Below, piece after piece: positions 9,715 to 17,712 of a DNA stretch of 64,000 nucleotides. Each line of letters begins with the position of its first letter. Position 1 is the stretch's first letter. The notes beneath the pieces are model-generated. The model saw nothing but the letters and a program-made list of their open reading frames with translations, had not been told where the DNA came from and searched no databases. A program made the position numbers and the translations under genes. The stretch comes from Pseudomonadota bacterium (GTDB lineage Bacteria > Pseudomonadota > Alphaproteobacteria > Rhizobiales > Aestuariivirgaceae): positions 62,001-126,000 of the forward strand of contig CAUJIO010000078.1 in the NCBI GenBank assembly GCA_963205315.1. The letters are read 5' to 3'.

Positions 9715-10068
9715 ATGCTCATCGTGACATGCCCCGTGTGTGGCGCCAAAGGCGACGAGACGGATTTCCACGCTGCCGGTCAGGCGCACGTGCGCCGTCC
9801 CGCCACGCATGATCCCGTCAACATCAGTGATGAAGAACAGCGCGACTATCTCTTCATCCGCCATAACCCGAAGGGCCTGCATTTCGAGCGCTGGCGCTGC
9901 GACCGCGGTTGCGGCAAGTGGTTCCATGCGGCACGCGACACGATGACAATGGAATTCAAGGCCTTCTACAAGATCACCGATCTGCCGCCGCCCGAAGTCA
10001 TGGCCGAGGCGAAAGGTTCGTGGGCGGAGTATTTCGCCAGCCGCACCAGCATGGAGTCCAAGGCATGA
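9715..10068 (+). CDS. soxD: Sarcosine oxidase, delta subunit
   Basis: This 117-residue zinc subunit has ligand candidates C6 and C9 (CPVCG) near the start and C62/C66 (CDRGC) after a conserved histidine-bearing segment. It packs against the alpha subunit and has no catalytic cofactor of its own. The start follows soxB by 11 bases, and the stop overlaps the soxA start as ATGA. Length and order (B-D-A-G) match other sarcosine oxidase operons. Confidence 0.96.
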   Translation: MLIVTCPVCGAKGDETDFHAAGQAHVRRPATHDPVNISDEEQRDYLFIRHNPKGLHFERWRCDRGCGKWFHAARDTMTMEFKAFYKITDLPPPEVMAEAKGSWAEYFASRTSMESKA

Positions 10069-13000
10069 GCAGCAAGCCTTATCGCCTGAACACCGGCGGC
10101 CGCCTCATCGACCGCACGAAGAAGATCCGCTTCTCGTTCGATGGCAAGCCGATGACCGGTTTTGCCGGTGACACGGTCGCCTCCGCTGTTCTCGCCAGTG
10201 GCCAGCGCGTCTTTGGCCGCAGCTTCAAGTATCATCGGCCGCGCGGCGTGATCGGCCTCGGCTCGGAAGAAATGAACGCGCTCGTCGGTGTCGGCGATGG
10301 TGCCCGCCACGAACCGAACCTGCGGGCCACGCAGGTCGAGTTGCATGAGGGCCTGATCGCCGTATCGCAGAACCGTTGGCCATCGCTGAACTTCGACATT
10401 GGCGCCATCAATAACTCGATGTCGCGGTTCTTTCCCGGCGGCTTCTACTACAAGACCTTCATGTGGCCCGTGTCGTTCTGGAAGCATGTCTACGAACCGT
10501 TCATCCGGCGCGCCGCAGGCCTCGGCAAGGCACCGGAAGGCCGTGATCCCGACACTTACGAGAACATCCACGTCCATTGCGATGTGCTGGTGATCGGTGC
10601 CGGCATTGCGGGCCTCGCTGCGGCAGAAGCAGCAGCAGCGACGGGTGCCAAAGTCATCATTGCCGACGAGAACCCGCGCTTCGGTGGACTGGCCGACATT
10701 TCCGGCGGCAGCATTGATGGCCAGTCACAGTCGGATTGGGCGGCAGCCAAAGCAACAGCGCTGGCGTCAGCTGAAAATGTGCATGTGCTGAACCGCACCA
10801 CGGTGGTCGGCCATTGGCATCACAATTTCCTCATGCTGTTCGAGCGCATTGCCGATCATGATCCTTCGCTGCTGGCGGCCGGCGTGCCGCGCCACCGGCT
10901 GTGGAAGGTGCGAGCGGAACGGGTGATCCTTGCCACCGGCTCAATCGAGCGGCCCATTGCATTTGCCCATAACGACCGCCCTGGCGTGATGCTGGCGTCC
11001 GCTGTGCGTGGCATGGTGGAGCGCTATGGCGTTGCGCCCGGTGCGGAAGGCATCGTCTTCGCCAATAACGACGATGCTTATCAGACCGCCATGGTGCTGA
11101 AAGGCGCTGGCGTCGGCGTCCGTGTCGTCGACTCGCGCTCGCGCGCCGAAGGTGACTTGCCCGCCAAGGCGCGCGAGATGGGGATCGACGTCGATACCGG
11201 ATCGGTGATCTCCGCCGTCAACACCACGTTCGGCAGCCTCAACATCACCGACGTCAAGGTCGCGGCCTATCGCAAGGGACAGGGCCGCGTCATCAAGGAG
11301 AAGAAGGTCGCCTGTGATTTCATCGCCATGTCGGGCGGCTGGAATCCGGCACTGCATCTGTGGTGCCACAACGGCGGCAAGATCCGCTTCGACGATGCAC
11401 TGCAGAGCTTCAGGCCAGACCGCCACCATGAGGCAATCCAGGCGGTCGGTGCTGCCAACGGCACCTTCATGCTGGGCGATGCGCTGGCCGAGGCCTATGC
11501 CGCCGGAACATCCGCGGCGAAAGCGGCGGGCGTGACCAAAGCGGTCGCTGTCACCGTTCCTGCCGCCGTGCAAGCCGCACAGAAGCCGATGGAGCCGATC
11601 TGGTTTGCGCCGGCAACCGGCAAGTACAATGAAGGCAACAAGCACTTCATCGACTATCAGAACGATGTGACGGCGGCCGATCTCGAACTCGCCCAGCGCG
11701 AAGGCTATGAATCGGTCGAGCACACCAAGCGCTACACGACTTTCGGAATGGCGACGGATCAGGGCAAGACCTCGAACCTCAATGGTCTCGGTGTCCTGTC
11801 GGAAGCCTCGGGAAAATCCATTCCTGAAATCGGCATCACCACCTTCCGGCCGCCCTATACGCCGTTCTCGTTCGGCTCGATTGCCGGTCCGCTCACCAGG
11901 AACCTGTTCCTGCCGATTCGCCGCACGCCGATCTATCAGTGGCATGTCGACAAGAACGCCGATTTCGAGCCGGTGGGCCAGTGGCGCCGCGCCTACACCT
12001 ATCCCGCCACGGGAGAAGACAAACATGCCTCGATTGCCCGCGAAATCCTCAGTGTGCGGAACAAGGTTGGACTGCTCGATGCCTCGACGCTCGGCAAGAT
12101 CGAGATCAAGGGACCGGATGCGGCAGAATTTCTCGACCGCATGTACACCAACATGTTCTCGACGCTCAAAGTGGGCAAGTGCCGCTACGGGCTGATGATG
12201 AACGAGCTGGGGTTCCTCAGTGACGACGGTGTCACGGTGCGTCTCGCCGACGATCACTTCCTGATGCACACGACGTCGGGCGGTGCCGACCGCATCGCCG
12301 CCTGGCTGGAAGAATGGTTGCAGACCGAGTGGACCCACTACAAGGTCTTCGTCACACCGGTCACGGAGCAATGGGCGCAATTTGCCATCGCTGGCCCCAG
12401 GGCGCGCGACGTGTTGAGGAAACTCGATCCGAGTTTCGATATCTCGCATGAGGCTTTGCCGCACATGTCGTTTGTGGAGGGAAAGCTCGGCGCCTATCCG
12501 GTCAGGCTGTTCCGCATCAGCTTCTCGGGCGAACTGTCCTACGAAGTTGCAACGCCATCCAACCTTGGACGAGGCCTGTGGAATGAAATCATCGCCGCGG
12601 GTGCTGAGTATGGACTCGAGCCCTACGGCACCGAGGCGCTGCACGTGCTGCGCGCCGAGAAGGGTTACATCGTCGTCGGTGACGAAACCGACGGCACGAC
12701 GACGCCGATCGATGTCGGCCTCGACGGACTGGTGTCGAAGAAGAAGGCCGATTTCATCGGCAAGCGTTCGCTGGAGCAGTCATTCCTCAAGGGGCCGAAC
12801 CGCAAGCAATTGGTCGGCCTGCTGACGGAGGATCCCAACGAGGTACTCCCCGATGGCGCCTATGCGGTGAAGCAGGTTAAGGACAAGCCGCCGATGGAGA
12901 TGATCGGCCAGGTGACATCGTCCTACAAGTCACCGACGCTCGGCCGCTCGATTGCAATGGCGCTGATCCAGAACGGCCGCGCGCGCATGGGCGAGACGCT

Positions 13001-13091
13001 GTCATTCCCGCTTCCGGGCGGCAAGGTTGTCCGGGCCACGATTACCGATACTGTGTTCTACGACAAGGAAGGGGCCAAGCTGAATGTCTGA
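10065..13091 (+). CDS. soxA: Sarcosine oxidase, alpha subunit
   Basis: The 1008-residue large subunit has three parts. The N-terminal 2Fe-2S-ferredoxin-like fold (about residues 15-110) lacks a cysteine cluster. The central NAD-binding region begins at VLVIGAGIAGLAAAEAAAA (about residue 177). A C-terminal GcvT-like folate-binding half carries segments such as LDASTLGKIEIKGPDA and GEDYEV-like GELSYEVATP. It accepts the methylene group onto tetrahydrofolate. The start at 10065 uses the ATGA overlap with soxD. A longer frame reaching back to 9909 lies inside soxD and was rejected. It overlaps soxG by 8 bases. Confidence 0.96.
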   Translation: MSSKPYRLNTGGRLIDRTKKIRFSFDGKPMTGFAGDTVASAVLASGQRVFGRSFKYHRPRGVIGLGSEEMNALVGVGDGARHEPNLRATQVELHEGLIAVSQNRWPSLNFDIGAINNSMSRFFPGGFYYKTFMWPVSFWKHVYEPFIRRAAGLGKAPEGRDPDTYENIHVHCDVLVIGAGIAGLAAAEAAAATGAKVIIADENPRFGGLADISGGSIDGQSQSDWAAAKATALASAENVHVLNRTTVVGHWHHNFLMLFERIADHDPSLLAAGVPRHRLWKVRAERVILATGSIERPIAFAHNDRPGVMLASAVRGMVERYGVAPGAEGIVFANNDDAYQTAMVLKGAGVGVRVVDSRSRAEGDLPAKAREMGIDVDTGSVISAVNTTFGSLNITDVKVAAYRKGQGRVIKEKKVACDFIAMSGGWNPALHLWCHNGGKIRFDDALQSFRPDRHHEAIQAVGAANGTFMLGDALAEAYAAGTSAAKAAGVTKAVAVTVPAAVQAAQKPMEPIWFAPATGKYNEGNKHFIDYQNDVTAADLELAQREGYESVEHTKRYTTFGMATDQGKTSNLNGLGVLSEASGKSIPEIGITTFRPPYTPFSFGSIAGPLTRNLFLPIRRTPIYQWHVDKNADFEPVGQWRRAYTYPATGEDKHASIAREILSVRNKVGLLDASTLGKIEIKGPDAAEFLDRMYTNMFSTLKVGKCRYGLMMNELGFLSDDGVTVRLADDHFLMHTTSGGADRIAAWLEEWLQTEWTHYKVFVTPVTEQWAQFAIAGPRARDVLRKLDPSFDISHEALPHMSFVEGKLGAYPVRLFRISFSGELSYEVATPSNLGRGLWNEIIAAGAEYGLEPYGTEALHVLRAEKGYIVVGDETDGTTTPIDVGLDGLVSKKKADFIGKRSLEQSFLKGPNRKQLVGLLTEDPNEVLPDGAYAVKQVKDKPPMEMIGQVTSSYKSPTLGRSIAMALIQNGRARMGETLSFPLPGGKVVRATITDTVFYDKEGAKLNV

Positions 13092-13686
13092 GCTCTATCA
13101 CGAGTCGCCGCTGGCCGGCGTCACCGCACCCTCAGGCCTTGCCGTCTCGCTGCGCGAGATCCCGGATCGCGGCATGATCGACCTGCGCGGCCTCGGCAAC
13201 GACAAGAAGTTCGCCGCCGCCGCCAAGGAAGTGCTTGGCGTTGCGCTGCCAAAGACTCCCCGCAGTTCAGTGGCGTGGGGTGACATCAAGGTTCTCTGGC
13301 TGTCCATCGACCAGTGGCTGATCCTCTGCCCACGGACGAAAGTGTCGGAGCTGCTCGCCGCGTTGCGCAGCGCGCTCGCCGGCATTCACTCGCTCGCCGT
13401 CGATGTATCGGACATGCGCGCCGTCATCCGCATGGAAGGCGACGGCAGCCGCGAGGTGTTGATGAAGGGCACATCGCTGGACCTGCTGTCGGCTGACTAT
13501 CAGGCTGGCAGCTGCCGCCGCATGCGATTTGCCGAGATTGCAGCCCTCCTGCATGTGGTTGAAGACGACATCTTCGATATCTACGTGTTCCGTTCCTATG
13601 CGCATTATGCCTGGGAGTTCCTTGCCACGACAGCGCGTGAAAGTGCAAAGGTGAAACTGTTCGGAGCGCAGTCCGCGCCGGTCTGA
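13084..13686 (+). CDS. soxG: Sarcosine oxidase, gamma subunit
   Basis: The 200-residue accessory subunit completes the heterotetramer. It shows the family opening with SPLAG...VSLREI and the internal segment VDVSDMRAVIRMEG. It resembles the C-terminal part of GcvT-like folds. It is translationally coupled to soxA by an 8-base overlap and ends the operon. The convergent oleate-hydratase-like gene stops 7 bases away. Confidence 0.94.
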   Translation: MSELYHESPLAGVTAPSGLAVSLREIPDRGMIDLRGLGNDKKFAAAAKEVLGVALPKTPRSSVAWGDIKVLWLSIDQWLILCPRTKVSELLAALRSALAGIHSLAVDVSDMRAVIRMEGDGSREVLMKGTSLDLLSADYQAGSCRRMRFAEIAALLHVVEDDIFDIYVFRSYAHYAWEFLATTARESAKVKLFGAQSAPV

Positions 13687-13696
13687 TCCGGATCAG
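13683..13696. other. 14-base palindrome containing both convergent stop codons
   Basis: CTGATCCGGATCAG is a perfect palindrome. It holds the TGA of soxG (13684-13686) and, on the other strand, the TGA of the oleate-hydratase-like gene (13693-13695). With no loop and no T-run it is a poor terminator on its own. No other terminator is visible between these two convergent operons. Confidence 0.5.
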
Positions 13697-15249
13697 GTCA
13701 TTACCTTCAATGCGTTGTAGAGCGCATTAGGGTCGTGAAGTCCCTGATAGGGCGGCGGTGGCTTGCGATCGAGCTTGAGCAGTTTGCATACAGCCTCGCG
13801 GGCCGAACGCACCGAGTATTCCATCGTAAACACGACATCATCGGCCACTTCGCAGAACTGGCCGATGAAACCGAGGTTGGTCGATCCCTCTGGCACTGTC
13901 TGCGGCCGATCCTGGCGCGAACGGACGGCCCAGATCGCATTCACTTCGGGCGCGAGCGAGGGAATACAGATCGAGCCCTGCTTGATCTGCTCCGCGGCAT
14001 CCGAGAAATTCAGATGCTGCAGCACCTCATCCATGATCTCCGCACCGGAACACTCGGTCATCGGCTTCTTCACGAAGTTGCCCGGAGCGTGAGGGGTGAC
14101 ACCGAAACCCCACCAGATCTGGACGCCAGCCGGCTGATTTATGAAATGCGGCTGATGAAACGTTACCAGTGTCAGGAGCCAGTTCGAGGCTGTCAGCGTG
14201 ACCAGTCCCTGACGGCCTGTCGGATTTCCTGTCAAAGCAGCGAAGCGGTCGAAGAATGTGCTGTCCGTCGCCGTGACGGTGAAGATGGCCCACAGCGAAT
14301 CTTCCGCCTTGCCGAAGAACGTGCGCGGATTGCCCAACACAGGGCGGCCCTTGGCGATGCGGTCCCACAGCTGCCATGACCGGTTGGTGATGTTCAGCTT
14401 CGGTGCTTCCTGCATCGTGCCCACCGCCACGTCGCCGATCTGCGTGCCGTTGGTCACCAGAACGATGTCGTCCGGTTTGACCGCGATCTCCCGCGTTCCG
14501 TTTTCATCCTCGATGATGAGTCCCTGGGCCGTGATGCGATCGAGCGAAGGCACGAAGTCGATATTCCTGACCTCTGTGCCGGGATGAAACTGGACTCCGG
14601 ATTGCTGTAACCAAGCCTGCAGCGGCTCAAAAATTGTCTCCTGCTGATGATAGAGCGTCCGGTAGATCTTCGTCATCGTCGGAAAGTCCGGCAGCAGGTG
14701 CATGAACCTGTTCATGAAGCGCCGGAACTCCAGCAGGCTATGCTGCGGCAGAGATCCCATCACCGGCACCCACATGAACCAGAAATTGCTGGTGAAGAAG
14801 GCGGGTGAGAACCAGGCGTCAATGCGCTTGCCTTCGAGCATCGCTTCCGGCGTCAGAAGCAGCCGCGTCATCGCGAGCTTGTCGGCGAGACTGATGCCGA
14901 AGTCGCTGGCATCGATCACCGTAGCCCTATCTCCGAGGAGGCGGGTCTTGTCGTACCATCCGTGCCGGTCGTGAAACTCCTGCATTTCCTCCCAGATCGA
15001 CCGCGACGGATCGCTCACTGAAGGCAGGAATGACAGCAATTCCACTGTGCAGCGGTAGTTCTCCTCGAACATGCGCCCGACGGGGATGAAATAACCGTGC
15101 GACGCATCGCCATAGCCACGCAGGCAGCCTCCGAGGCTGGAGGACGACTCATAGATGTGAATATTGCCACCAAGCAGCCCGCCGTCCTTGATGAGATAGG
15201 CAGCAGCTGTAAGCGACGCGATACCACCCCCGACAAGATGAGCCTTCAT
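13693..15249 (-). CDS. ohyA: Oleate hydratase / MCRA-family FAD protein
   Basis: This 518-residue protein has an N-terminal dinucleotide-binding signature VGGGIASLTAAAYLI and many segments of the myosin-cross-reactive-antigen family (WLQQSGVQFHPGTEV, LVTNGTQIGDV, GQFCEVADDVVFTMEYSVR). The family adds water to the cis-9 double bond of oleate or related fatty acids, using FAD as a structural cofactor. The loop usually reading GGREME here reads VGRMFE (residues 57-62), so the acidic catalytic position differs. Some short MCRA proteins share this kind of change. It stands alone on the minus strand behind a 17-base palindrome (15274-15290). The exact substrate cannot be read from sequence. Confidence 0.85.
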   Translation of the reverse strand: MKAHLVGGGIASLTAAAYLIKDGGLLGGNIHIYESSSSLGGCLRGYGDASHGYFIPVGRMFEENYRCTVELLSFLPSVSDPSRSIWEEMQEFHDRHGWYDKTRLLGDRATVIDASDFGISLADKLAMTRLLLTPEAMLEGKRIDAWFSPAFFTSNFWFMWVPVMGSLPQHSLLEFRRFMNRFMHLLPDFPTMTKIYRTLYHQQETIFEPLQAWLQQSGVQFHPGTEVRNIDFVPSLDRITAQGLIIEDENGTREIAVKPDDIVLVTNGTQIGDVAVGTMQEAPKLNITNRSWQLWDRIAKGRPVLGNPRTFFGKAEDSLWAIFTVTATDSTFFDRFAALTGNPTGRQGLVTLTASNWLLTLVTFHQPHFINQPAGVQIWWGFGVTPHAPGNFVKKPMTECSGAEIMDEVLQHLNFSDAAEQIKQGSICIPSLAPEVNAIWAVRSRQDRPQTVPEGSTNLGFIGQFCEVADDVVFTMEYSVRSAREAVCKLLKLDRKPPPPYQGLHDPNALYNALKVMT

Positions 15250-15273
15250 CAGAAAACTCCCTTTCCACCAGAC

Positions 15274-15290
15274 AAGGATGTGACATCCTT
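15274..15290. promoter_or_regulatory. Perfect palindrome, candidate operator of the oleate-hydratase gene
   Basis: AAGGATGTGACATCCTT has two 8-base arms around a single central G. It lies 25 bases upstream of the minus-strand ATG at 15249, where a repressor would cover the promoter or leader. No regulator of the TetR or similar class lies next to it. The GlxA-type regulator at 16387 is not expected to read this motif. Confidence 0.55.
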
Positions 15291-15352
15291 AGAACTGACG
15301 CCAGGTCGTGCATTGATCTGGGGCAAGTGCCGCTGATAGGCGGCCTCGCCGG

Positions 15353-16246
15353 TCAGCGCATTAGCGGTGTCAGCCAGTCGAAGAGCTTGTCGAAGCCGCC
15401 AAAGGGATACATGTGCGGGCCGGCGATGTTGAGTTCGGGCTTTTCAGTATGGAGACGCGCCAGGTCCGCAATGAAATCGTCGGGGGTGTTGACGCTCAAC
15501 AGCTTGGTGATGTTCATCGCCTGCTTGCGGATGAAGCGGGCAGAATTCCCGACGCCGCACATCGCCGCATATTTGACCAGGGTCTTGATGGTGGCAGGAC
15601 CAGGCACGCCGACATGGATGGGAAGATCGACGCCATTGCTTTTCAGCACCCTCGCCCATTCGGCCACCGGATCGGCTTCGAACAGGAACTGCGTCGCAAT
15701 AAAGCCCTCGATGCCATTGGCCTTGAGATAGGCTTGCTTCTCCTTCAGGGCCTGCAGCAGCATCGGTTCGCCGTGGACCTTGGTGATGTCCGGATTGCCC
15801 TCCGGATGACCGGCAATGCCGATGCGCTTCACGCCATTGGCCTGGAACACGCCAGTGTTCAGCAACTGGATTGCGGCATCATAAATTCCGATGGGGGTAG
15901 GGGCCCCACCGCCCAACACCAGCATCTGGTCAACGCCGGCGGATGCCAGGGCAGCGATGCGGCTGCGCAGATCGGCTTCGTCGCGCACAAAACGGGCGGG
16001 CACATGGGGAATGGGGGCAAAGCCGGCGGCCTTCAACTGGCGGGCCGCCTCGATTTGTCCCGGCACATCGCCTGGATCGATCAACGCGATAAACACGTTG
16101 CACCCCGCTGGCAGCTTGTCAGCCAGCACAGGAAGCTTCTCGATCTGCTTCGGCGTGATCTCGATCGACATTTTCCCGAGAAACGCCGGAACAGCATTGA
16201 GAGCGGTGTTTCCGGCGGTGCGGGCCGGGGCAAACAGGGCATTCAT
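15353..16246 (-). CDS. metF: Methylenetetrahydrofolate reductase family protein
   Basis: The 297-residue protein resembles the flavin-dependent TIM-barrel reductase that converts 5,10-methylene-THF to 5-methyl-THF. Visible segments are MSIEITPKQ near residue 26, VPHVPAR-like PIPHVPARFVRDE, the NAD/FAD-site loop LVLGGGAPTPIG, and RIGIAGHPEGNP. The start at 16246 has a GGAG ribosome site 10 bases upstream; an extension to 16327 lacks one. Proximity to soxBDAG suggests it handles methylene-THF produced from sarcosine. It is divergent from the GlxA-type regulator and shares GCGACA repeats in the gap. It may be a paralogue rather than the housekeeping metF. Confidence 0.82.
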   Translation of the reverse strand: MNALFAPARTAGNTALNAVPAFLGKMSIEITPKQIEKLPVLADKLPAGCNVFIALIDPGDVPGQIEAARQLKAAGFAPIPHVPARFVRDEADLRSRIAALASAGVDQMLVLGGGAPTPIGIYDAAIQLLNTGVFQANGVKRIGIAGHPEGNPDITKVHGEPMLLQALKEKQAYLKANGIEGFIATQFLFEADPVAEWARVLKSNGVDLPIHVGVPGPATIKTLVKYAAMCGVGNSARFIRKQAMNITKLLSVNTPDDFIADLARLHTEKPELNIAGPHMYPFGGFDKLFDWLTPLMR

Positions 16247-16274
16247 TGATCGGGGGCTCCAGTGGGACGTGGGC

Positions 16275-16378
16275 GCGACAATGCCCCGGGCCCGGCACGG
16301 GGGCACGGATATTTGCGACAGCGCCATTACGAATGCGACCGGCTCCTCTCACCAGCGTGTCGTTTTCATCCTGCGACA
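16275..16378. promoter_or_regulatory. GCGACA repeats in the MTHFR / regulator divergent gap
   Basis: GCGACA occurs at 16275-16280, 16315-16320 and 16373-16378, with GCGACC at 16335-16340. By chance such a hexamer should appear well under once in 140 bases. The contexts GCGACAATGC (also at the soxB promoter) and GCGACA followed by GCGCC suggest a longer half-site. They are probably operators for the adjacent AraC-type regulator. Confidence 0.5.
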
Positions 16379-16386
16379 GGGCGCTG

Positions 16387-17442
16387 ATGGACAAACCTGG
16401 AAAATCTGCTCAAAAGGAAGCGAGATCGGAGTTGAAATCGATGTTCGGTGACCGGCCCAAGCAATTTCCCCAGCACGTGGCGCTCGTCTTGCTGCCGGAG
16501 TTTACCATGATGCCGGTGACCTCGGCCATCGAGCCGCTGCGAATCGCCAATCGCCTGTCAGAAAAGTCGCTCTACAAGTGGACGATGCATTCGGTTGACG
16601 GCCACGGGGTTTCCGCCTCCAACAACATCCTCGCCATGGTCGATGGCGATCTTTCGGCCATTCCGGAACATGCCACCATCATCATTTGCGGCGGGCTCAA
16701 CGTGCAGCGCCATGCCGACAAACGCCTGACTGCCTGGCTGCGGAAAATCGCCCGCAAGGGCAGCGACATCGGAGCGGTCTGTACCGGCGCTCATGTACTG
16801 GCCGAAGCAGGGCTGCTCGATGGTTACCGCTGTACGATCCACTGGGAAAACCTGCCGGGATTTTCGGAAGCATTCCCGGAAATCGATGCGACAGGCGGAT
16901 TGTTCGAGATCGACCGCGACCGCTTTACAAGTGCAGGTGGCACAACCGCGCTCGACATGATGCTGACCCTGATTGCCAGTCAGCACGGACCTGAGCTGGC
17001 GTCGTCCGTGGCGGAAGGGATCCTCCATTCTCCGATCCGCCATCACAGCGAACACCAGCGCATGTCGCTTCCGGCACGCATCGGCGCGCGCCATCCGAAA
17101 CTGGTCGGCATCATCGAGGAAATGGAAGAAAATCTCGAGGAACCGCTGTCGCCGTCGCTCCTCGCGAAACAAGCTGGGTTATCAACCCGTCAGCTCGAAC
17201 GGCTGTTTCGGCGCTATCTCGACCGCTCGCCAAAGCGCTACTATCTCGAATTGCGCTTGAAGAAGGCCCGATCCCTGCTTTTGCAGACCGACATGTCGGT
17301 CATCAACGTGGCGCTGGCCTGCGGCTTCTCCTCGCCGTCGCATTTCTCGAAATGCTACCGGGCCTTTTATGGCCGCACACCTTATCGCGAACGCGGCATC
17401 CCCGTGATCGACAATTCTTCCGTCACGCCCCAGGAGGCCTGA
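16387..17442 (+). CDS. GlxA-family transcriptional regulator (DJ-1/PfpI + AraC HTH), probable sarcosine/betaine regulator
   Basis: The 351-residue protein has an N-terminal DJ-1/PfpI-like ligand domain (about residues 28-190, with GAVCTGAHVLAEAGLL at the nucleophile-elbow position). A C-terminal AraC double helix-turn-helix follows, with LAKQAGLSTRQLERLFRRYL and VALACGFSSPSHFSKCYRAFYG. This architecture is shared with GbdR, SouR and CdhR, which activate betaine, sarcosine and carnitine catabolism. Being next to MTHFR and sox suggests sarcosine sensing. The start is uncertain: ATG at 16387, or ATG at 16441 with GGAG 10 bases before it. A hairpin follows the stop. Confidence 0.88.
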   Translation: MDKPGKSAQKEARSELKSMFGDRPKQFPQHVALVLLPEFTMMPVTSAIEPLRIANRLSEKSLYKWTMHSVDGHGVSASNNILAMVDGDLSAIPEHATIIICGGLNVQRHADKRLTAWLRKIARKGSDIGAVCTGAHVLAEAGLLDGYRCTIHWENLPGFSEAFPEIDATGGLFEIDRDRFTSAGGTTALDMMLTLIASQHGPELASSVAEGILHSPIRHHSEHQRMSLPARIGARHPKLVGIIEEMEENLEEPLSPSLLAKQAGLSTRQLERLFRRYLDRSPKRYYLELRLKKARSLLLQTDMSVINVALACGFSSPSHFSKCYRAFYGRTPYRERGIPVIDNSSVTPQEA

Positions 17443-17447
17443 CAGAA

Positions 17448-17477
17448 AGAGGGCGGACCATCTCTGATCCGCCCTCT
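17448..17477 (+). terminator. Hairpin after the GlxA-type regulator
   Basis: AGAGGGCGGA and TCCGCCCTCT form a perfect 10-base GC-rich stem around a 10-base loop, 5 bases after the regulator stop. There is no T-run downstream, so it may slow polymerase or protect the 3' end rather than act as a classical intrinsic terminator. Confidence 0.6.
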
Positions 17478-17712
17478 ACATGTGAGTTCGCGACCGGGGG
17501 TATCCTGCGAACATCACCTGTTGGAGATTTAGCAATCGATTTCAGCAGCTCCCCGAAACTGCTGGTTGGCGCCACCAACTCCCGTTGCCCGCAACACCTT
17601 AGGTTTTGTGACGCGGAATGAATGAATGTTTTTATAGTGCGGATTGAAACGAGATGCAATCAAACTGCAGCGATCCTGCACGGCGAAGTGGAAACCATTG
17701 CATGACGTAATG
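17478..17712. other. Gene-free stretch between regulator and feuQ-like gene
   Basis: No coding frame here looks real. A minor hairpin CAGCAG...CTGCTG with a 10-base loop is present near 17543-17564. The stretch lies between two convergent genes and probably holds only 3' sequences. Confidence 0.6.

Noticed and set aside
10941-12644. Long open frame of 567 codons on the minus strand opposite soxA
   Set aside because: It is a mirror frame of a high-GC gene. soxA on the plus strand has clear family motifs, and the antisense product shows none.
17423-17659. 78-codon minus-strand frame after the GlxA-type regulator
   Set aside because: It runs through the hairpin and the 3' end of the regulator gene, has no ribosome site, and resembles no protein.
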